Of a stretch of 9,210 bases of DNA, positions 5,963 through 9,210 are shown one piece after another. The position numbers were made by a program, and so were the translations under genes. Source of the DNA: Actinomycetota bacterium (GTDB lineage Bacteria > Actinomycetota > Thermoleophilia > Gaiellales > Gaiellaceae). The DNA lies in assembly GCA_013695295.1 (NCBI GenBank), contig JACDAS010000220.1:1-9210 (forward strand), in the 5' to 3' direction. Every line of letters starts with the position of its first letter. Within the stretch, counting starts at the first letter, position 1. The notes under the pieces are model-generated. The model saw nothing but the letters and a program-made list of their open reading frames with translations. It was not told the origin of the DNA and searched no databases.

Positions 5963-6547
5963 CTAGTGGCCTCCGCCGTGGCCTCCACCGGCGTGCTTTC
6001 TCAGGATGGTGATCTCGCGGCTCTGCGTGGCAATGATCCGACGCGCGAGCTGCTTCAACTCGGCGTGTCCGCCACGCTTCAGAGCGAGCCGTGACATCCG
6101 GACAGCGCCCTGGTGATGGCCGAGCATCAGCGTGGCGAAGGTCGCGTCGAGGTCGTCGGTGCGGCGGAGCTCTCCGGCGTCGTGGTCCACCCCCATCTCC
6201 TGCTCGGAGAGGCCGAGCTCAGCTGCCCCGTCGGGATCGATTCGGCCCGAGCCGTACCACGCCTTGCGCCAGGCGATCATCTGGGCGATCTCCTTGCCCT
6301 GGGTGGCGATGATCGCATTGGCGATCTTCAGGAGCTCGGGCTGCTTGAGACCCTCCTTCTTGGCGACCCTTGCCATCTCGATCGCCGAGCGGTGGTGCGG
6401 AACCATCGCGTCGATGAAGGCACGGTCGAAAGGAGCCTTACCCGCAGTCCGCGTGGCGCCCATAGCCGTGTTTGCGATCGCTGCCGTCGCCAGCGCGACA
6501 GCGAGGATCACCGCGGCGCCGGTCGTGTGGATCAGAAGCTTCTTCAT
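5963..6547 (-). CDS. Secreted DUF305 (CopM-like) protein
   Basis: Exported 194-residue protein with a signal peptide: KK at 2-3, a hydrophobic core at 9-27, and likely cleavage around residues 28-31. Two homologous DUF305 helical repeats follow: FDRAFIDAMVPHHRSAIEMA (40-59) and DATFATLMLGHHQGAVRMS (134-152). Each HH pair is followed by a helix ending in IIATQ (79-83, 171-175). The C-terminus is a His/Gly tail, HAGGGHGGGH. DUF305 proteins include CopM, a periplasmic copper-binding protein of Synechocystis. The HH pairs, several Met residues near them and the His tail fit metal binding, but binding is not shown here. ATG 6547 is chosen over the in-frame TTG at 6550 because AGGAAGG (6552-6558) is well spaced from it. 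The gene lies 73 bases after the small membrane protein gene and 75 before the propeller gene, all on the minus strand. Confidence 0.88.
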   Translation of the reverse strand: MKKLLIHTTGAAVILAVALATAAIANTAMGATRTAGKAPFDRAFIDAMVPHHRSAIEMARVAKKEGLKQPELLKIANAIIATQGKEIAQMIAWRKAWYGSGRIDPDGAAELGLSEQEMGVDHDAGELRRTDDLDATFATLMLGHHQGAVRMSRLALKRGGHAELKQLARRIIATQSREITILRKHAGGGHGGGH

Positions 6548-6551
6548 CAAG

Positions 6552-6558
6552 CCTTCCT
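6552..6558 (-). promoter_or_regulatory. Ribosome binding site (AGGAAGG) of the DUF305 gene
   Basis: A strong purine-rich site 4 bases before ATG 6547 decides this start over TTG 6550. It is one of the few clear Shine-Dalgarno sites in the window, as expected for an internal operon gene rather than a leaderless first gene. Confidence 0.65.
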
Positions 6559-6620
6559 TTCTCGTTCGCGTGGACGCGAGCGCTCAGCGCTGCATCGGGC
6601 TACGACCCGGAAAGGACGGC

Positions 6621-6932
6621 TCAGGTCAGGTAGCGCTGCAGCCACGCAGGCGAGGTGCGTGCAGCTCTGCCGGCCGGGCCGACAGCCGGCCGAAGCGGCA
6701 CCGCCACGAACGCACGGAGCAATCGTCGTCCCTGCAGGGACGAGGGGCGCCGCGGGACGATGAACGCCCCTCCCACAGTGAGGAGAACGAGGCACAGGCC
6801 GATGCTGTGCAGCGGCGCATCGTGCCCTTTCATGGCCTGGTGGACGACGTGACCGGCGACTCCGTACAGCCCGACCGCAGCCACGACCACAGTCGCGGCG
6901 AGACGCGCCTTTCGGAGCGCGTGAGTGCTCAC
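6621..6932 (-). CDS. Small His-containing membrane protein (103 aa)
   Basis: Unrecognised small membrane protein, loosely like the short DUF6153-type proteins seen near actinobacterial DUF305 genes (weak resemblance, from memory). Two hydrophobic segments lie at about residues 9-27 and 42-58. The loop between them holds four His (GHVVHQAMKGHDAPLHS), followed by a basic, Pro/Arg-rich tail ending in AWLQRYLT. GTG 6932 is preferred because a TATGGT -10 box ends 7 bases upstream. An in-frame ATG at 6944 would add four residues but overlaps that box and has no evident ribosome binding site. Further upstream the frame is open but antisense to lspA. It is the first gene of the likely operon leading into DUF305 and the propeller protein. 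The His-rich loop and this company suggest a role in metal handling; this is inference. Confidence 0.6.
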   Translation of the reverse strand: MSTHALRKARLAATVVVAAVGLYGVAGHVVHQAMKGHDAPLHSIGLCLVLLTVGGAFIVPRRPSSLQGRRLLRAFVAVPLRPAVGPAGRAARTSPAWLQRYLT

Positions 6933-6939
6933 GGCTTTC

Positions 6940-6945
6940 ACCATA
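6940..6945 (-). promoter_or_regulatory. Candidate -10 box (TATGGT) of the DUF305 operon
   Basis: TATGGT ends 7 bases before GTG 6932, the same geometry as the lspA promoter on the other strand. No convincing copy of the CTCTCAY 11-base repeat is found upstream of it, so control by the nearby response regulator is not supported by sequence. Confidence 0.45.
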
Positions 6946-6995
6946 CCCGTGGGGGCGAAGAGAGGGGCCGGCTCAGAGAAAGAGCTGCATCTGGG

Positions 6996-7001
6996 TACAC
7001 T
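6996..7001 (+). promoter_or_regulatory. Candidate -10 box (TACACT) of lspA
   Basis: TACACT ends 7 bases before GTG 7009, which would put the transcript start on or beside the start codon. There is no ribosome binding site before this GTG. It forms a compact divergent promoter pair with TATGGT at 6940-6945. Confidence 0.5.
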
Positions 7002-7008
7002 CGAGCTC

Positions 7009-7515
7009 GTGATCGCCGTGCGTGCGGCCCGTTCCAACGGCTCGCGGCCCGGCCGGGCGCAGTGGCTCGCGCTCGCCGCAGTCGCTGGCTTCAGCATCGT
7101 CGCCGATCAGCTGACCAAGCAGCTGATTGCGGGACAACTAGCTGCGGGGACAACCGTGGACGCCTTCGGCCCGCTCTGGTTCAGCCACACGGACAACACT
7201 GGCTTTGCGCTCGGCCTTCTCGAGGATCGTCGCTGGCTGCTCCCCATAGCGACGGTCCTCGTGGTGGCCGCAACGCTTGCCTATTTCGCCCGCATCAGAC
7301 GCTCGAGCGCTGCCGTGTCTCTGTCGCTTGGGTTGATCGTGGGGGGAAGTAGCGCGAACCTGATCGATCGTGTCTTCGTAGGTCACGTGACCGACTTCGT
7401 CGGGATCCATCTCTCGCCGGTCTTCAATCTGGCCGACGTCTTCATCGCCTTGGGGATTGCGATCCTCATCGGCCGCGAGTTCTTCCTCCGCCCGCCGCGC
7501 CTGTTCGGGCGTTAG
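7009..7515 (+). CDS. lspA: Signal peptidase II (lipoprotein signal peptidase)
   Basis: Inner-membrane aspartyl protease that removes the signal peptide from diacylglyceryl-modified prolipoproteins after Lgt acts. It has 168 residues, normal for the family. Four hydrophobic helices lie at about 18-34, 72-92, 100-118 and 138-158. Family motifs are visible: ADQLTKQ (32-38), NTGFALGLL (62-70), GGSSANLIDR with downstream VTDF containing catalytic Asp129, and PVFNLAD with catalytic Asp143. GTG 7009 is chosen because a TACACT -10 box lies 7 bases upstream; GTG 7018 would be a less supported internal start, and the upstream open frame overlaps the divergent promoter. It is followed 22 bases later by the convergent M23 remnant. 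No lipoprotein operon partner such as rluD or lgt is adjacent within the window. Confidence 0.92.
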   Translation: MIAVRAARSNGSRPGRAQWLALAAVAGFSIVADQLTKQLIAGQLAAGTTVDAFGPLWFSHTDNTGFALGLLEDRRWLLPIATVLVVAATLAYFARIRRSSAAVSLSLGLIVGGSSANLIDRVFVGHVTDFVGIHLSPVFNLADVFIALGIAILIGREFFLRPPRLFGR

Positions 7516-7537
7516 TCGCGGCTCCTGCGCGCGCGGC

Positions 7538-7810
7538 TCAGTCGAGAGCTGCAAGCGGGTCGATCGACGCACCGCGCAGGCGGAGCTCGAAATGGAGGTG
7601 AGCCCTGAGGAATGGCCCGTCGAGCCCACGTGTCTCGAGCGCTTCGAGTGCCGCCGGCCCCACGGCTCCGACTTGTGGCAGTCCCGCCCAGGACTGAAAG
7701 CGGGATACGGCGATCTCGAGCCGCTCGCCGAAGACGCCGTCGATCGGCCCCGAGGGAAATCCGTGCCAGCCGAGCAGAAACTGAGCGGCTGCGACCGGGT
7801 CTCCTCCCAC
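7538..7810 (-). pseudogene. Remnant of a PG-binding-domain/M23 peptidase lacking the catalytic core
   Basis: Reading from GTG 7810 gives 90 residues. Residues 5-58 form a complete peptidoglycan-binding domain type 1 (AAAQFLLGWHGFPSGPIDGVFG, split here as AAAQFLL and GWHGFPSGPIDGVFG, then SRFQSWAGL and AVGPAALEAL). Residues 68-90 (LRAHLHFELRLRG, then IDPLAALD) match the extreme C-terminus of M23 metallopeptidases, including the HxH motif (H71, H73). The roughly 100 residues carrying the first zinc ligands (Hx(n)D) and the core beta-sheet are absent, so it cannot be an active M23 enzyme. An internal deletion with fusion around base 7605-7620 explains it. The frame has no internal stop, so a short binding-domain protein could still be made. 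There is no recognised signal peptide. It lies 16 bases after the NlpC/P60 stop on the same strand, and readthrough transcription is likely. Confidence 0.65.
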
Positions 7811-7826
7811 GTGGAGGTCCGCCGAC

Positions 7827-9125
7827 TCAGAGGATGCGTCTGGCGCCCTCGTACGTCGCCGCATACCAGGAGTCCGACAGGTTCGAGATCTTGACGACGT
7901 CGCCGCTGTGTGGCGCGTGGATGAACTGGCCGCCGCCGATGTACATCCCGTTGTGCCCGAGGCCGTTGAAGAAGACGATGTCGCCCGGCTCGAGTTGATC
8001 CTGTGAGACGGCAACGCCTAGCTGCCACTGGTCGCCCGTGTAGTGCGGCAGGGAGATCCCAAGCTGCGCGTAGGCGTAGAGCATCAGCCCGGAGCAGTCG
8101 AAGCCCGAGGGGCTGGCTCCGCCCCAGACGTAGGGGACGCCCAGGTACTGCATGGCGGCTGCGACCACGTCGGTGCCCCGGCTCCCGGACGAGGGCACGA
8201 TTGACGCCTCGGGCGTCTCGGCCACGACGCCCACCTCGTCCACTGTGATTTCCGGCGTGTAGGTCTCATCCGCGTCGGCGACGGCGTCGGGGGTCGACAA
8301 GTCAACGTCATCGCTGTGCGCGTGCGTGGTCTGCTCGGCAGCGACGCGGGCAACTCGGCGGCGTTCGGCAGCCGCGGCTTCCGCGGCGGCTGCGGCTACC
8401 GCCGCTGCTGCGCGCTGCGCTGCGAGCCGCGCCTGCGCCTCACGCCGTAGACGTTCCTGACGCGCTCGTTCCTCAGCCTCGAGGCGTGCGATCTCGCTCT
8501 TGATCGACTCGGCCAGCTGTCGGCGCTCGGCGAGCTGGGACTGGATGGAGGCCCTCTGCTCCTCGCGCTCGGCAACCAGATCGGCCTGGCGGCCGTGTGA
8601 GCGGGCGAGCTGTCGCTTGTTGCGCTCGATCGTCGACCTGAACCTCTCGACCTGGCGCACGACCTGTGCGTCCTGGTTGGCGACGCGCTGAACGGTGTCG
8701 AGCCGGTCGACGAGCTGGGTGACGCTCGACGCTCCGAGGAGGACTCCGAGCCAGGTGGTGTCGCGGTCTCCGCTGTAGAGGGAAACCAGACGTCGGGCCA
8801 GCGCCTGCTGCTGAAGCTTCAGATTGCGTCGGGCCAACTTGAGGTCGCGGCGGTTCAGTTCCTGCCTGTGCTCGATCTCGTCGAGCCGCACGGTCGCCTT
8901 GTTGTAGGCCTCGATCGCAAGGCCGAGCGAGCCGTCGAGCGCTTGAATTTGCCCGAGCACCTGCTGCACCTCGGCCTTCTTCGAGGCGATTTCCGGCGGC
9001 TCAGCGAGTGCAGGTACGGCGACGACGCACGCCGCGAAGAGCGCGAGCATAAGAATGGTCACCTGTCTCGCCCAGGGCCCGTAAAGGAGCCCCAACAGGC
9101 GTACCGGGAGGGGCCGGCACGTCAT
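7827..9125 (-). CDS. Secreted NlpC/P60 peptidoglycan endopeptidase with N-terminal coiled coil
   Basis: Exported cell-wall hydrolase of 432 residues, resembling RipA/PcsB-type D,L-endopeptidases. A signal peptide (hydrophobic core about 21-40) ends with likely cleavage after ALA41. Residues about 45-262 form a long coiled coil in two parts (about 45-112 and 155-262), ending in an Ala-rich stretch (231-255). An acidic linker follows (about 270-315). The NlpC/P60 domain (316-432) shows YVWGGASPSGFDCSGL with nucleophile Cys344, GHNGMYIGGG with His391, and FIHAPHSGD with His403 as the third catalytic residue. The domain closes normally with ARRIL, so the gene is intact. Coiled coils in this family usually mediate autoinhibition or recruitment by FtsEX-like partners (family knowledge; not shown here). 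ATG 9125 has a TAGGGT -10 box 9 bases upstream and a palindrome abutting it. The downstream PG-binding/M23 remnant points to a wall-hydrolase locus. Confidence 0.92.
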   Translation of the reverse strand: MTCRPLPVRLLGLLYGPWARQVTILMLALFAACVVAVPALAEPPEIASKKAEVQQVLGQIQALDGSLGLAIEAYNKATVRLDEIEHRQELNRRDLKLARRNLKLQQQALARRLVSLYSGDRDTTWLGVLLGASSVTQLVDRLDTVQRVANQDAQVVRQVERFRSTIERNKRQLARSHGRQADLVAEREEQRASIQSQLAERRQLAESIKSEIARLEAEERARQERLRREAQARLAAQRAAAAVAAAAAEAAAAERRRVARVAAEQTTHAHSDDVDLSTPDAVADADETYTPEITVDEVGVVAETPEASIVPSSGSRGTDVVAAAMQYLGVPYVWGGASPSGFDCSGLMLYAYAQLGISLPHYTGDQWQLGVAVSQDQLEPGDIVFFNGLGHNGMYIGGGQFIHAPHSGDVVKISNLSDSWYAATYEGARRIL

Positions 9126-9134
9126 TGGGGCAGT

Positions 9135-9156
9135 ACCCTAGCAGACGGCTGTCTGC
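9135..9156 (-). promoter_or_regulatory. NlpC/P60 gene promoter with abutting palindrome
   Basis: On the minus strand TAGGGT (9135-9140) lies 9 bases before ATG 9125. Directly upstream, 9141-9156 reads GCAGACGGCTGTCTGC on the plus strand, with perfect 6-base arms around a 4-base centre. Its position between -10 and -35 would suit a repressor operator. No regulator gene for it is in the window. Confidence 0.4.
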
Positions 9157-9181
9157 GCTCTTGAGCCGAGGCCCTTCGCAA

Positions 9182-9198
9182 ACGGTGATGCTCACCGT
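9182..9198. promoter_or_regulatory. 17-base palindrome (ACGGTGA-TGC-TCACCGT)
   Basis: Perfect 7-base inverted arms with a 3-base centre lie 57 bases upstream of the NlpC/P60 start, at the right window edge. The 3-base loop and absence of a T-run make an intrinsic terminator unlikely. A dimeric regulator site is possible. A rightward gene may begin at 9186-9188, in which case the palindrome would cover its start. Confidence 0.35.
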
Positions 9199-9210
9199 GC
9201 TGCTCGGACT

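Noticed and set aside
6566..6595. TCGCG-TGGA-CGCGA hairpin followed by AGCGCT palindromes between the small membrane protein and DUF305 genes
   Set aside because: Short GC-rich arms without a T-run. Such hairpins are common in this base composition, and a terminator inside the operon is not supported.
6946..6995. Search for the CTCTCAY 11-base repeat upstream of the DUF305 operon
   Set aside because: CTCT-rich runs on the minus strand (CTCTTTCTCT, CCCTCTCTT) are present, but their spacing is not 11 bases and the CA ends are missing. Not called as a regulator site.
6132..7352. 406-codon plus-strand frame across the DUF305 and lspA region
   Set aside because: It runs antisense to the DUF305 and small membrane protein genes and out of frame with lspA, which shows clear family motifs. 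No recognisable domain.
8366..8440. GCN-rich stretch in the NlpC/P60 gene as a possible DNA repeat
   Set aside because: It encodes the Ala-rich end of the coiled coil. The units are irregular at DNA level, so it is not annotated as a repeat.
9186..9210. Possible rightward gene start (GTG 9186 / ATG 9188, reading MLTVLLG)
   Set aside because: Only seven codons are visible before the window ends, there is no ribosome binding site or TAnnnT box at the right distance, and no family can be assigned. It may be real but cannot be supported here.

Overview
This is a GC-rich bacterial window with strong G/C preference at third codon positions. Gene content and promoter style (menaquinone made by the futalosine route, a DUF6766 protein, DUF305 beside an Asp-box beta-propeller, an NlpC/P60 hydrolase with an N-terminal coiled coil, many GTG/TTG starts and TAnnnT -10 boxes close to start codons) fit an actinobacterium, perhaps a Thermoleophilia/Gaiellales-type lineage. 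The taxon is inferred from family resemblance only. No RNA genes, CRISPR arrays, insertion sequences or phage genes were seen, and no stretch over 300 bases lacks a gene.

Left part (1-2145). A nearly complete mqnD (minus strand, cut by the window edge) diverges from an 86-residue protein of unknown function. That gene converges, 6 bases apart, on an ornithine cyclodeaminase/mu-crystallin family gene (minus). The latter diverges from a 27-residue single-helix membrane microprotein gene, which overlaps the DUF6766 gene by 4 bases.

Middle (2142-6945). A DUF6766 four-helix membrane protein with two repeated halves is followed by an OmpR/PhoB-type response regulator and a HAMP-HisKA histidine kinase whose genes overlap by 4 bases. 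The regulator is preceded by a CTCTCAY-N4-CTCTCAY direct repeat placed like a Pho box, suggesting autoregulation. Convergent to this pair is a minus-strand set of three genes: a small His-containing membrane protein, a secreted DUF305 protein and a membrane-anchored Asp-box propeller (F510_1955-type). Such genes are often found in copper-handling neighbourhoods, so a cell-envelope stress or metal module is plausible. However, the kinase's extracellular domain has almost no metal-ligand residues, so what it senses is open.

Right part (6932-9210). lspA (signal peptidase II) diverges from the small membrane protein gene. It converges on a 90-codon remnant that joins a peptidoglycan-binding domain to the extreme C-terminus of an M23 peptidase, with the catalytic core missing. 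Upstream of the remnant on the same strand is an intact secreted NlpC/P60 endopeptidase. Two palindromes lie upstream of the NlpC/P60 gene at the right edge.

The most coherent signal across the window is that TAnnnT hexamers recur 7-9 bases upstream of likely start codons on both strands, indicating that many of these genes are transcribed without a leader. This also helps choose starts. Regulated candidates with visible sites are the two-component operon (direct repeat) and the NlpC/P60 gene (palindrome abutting the -10).
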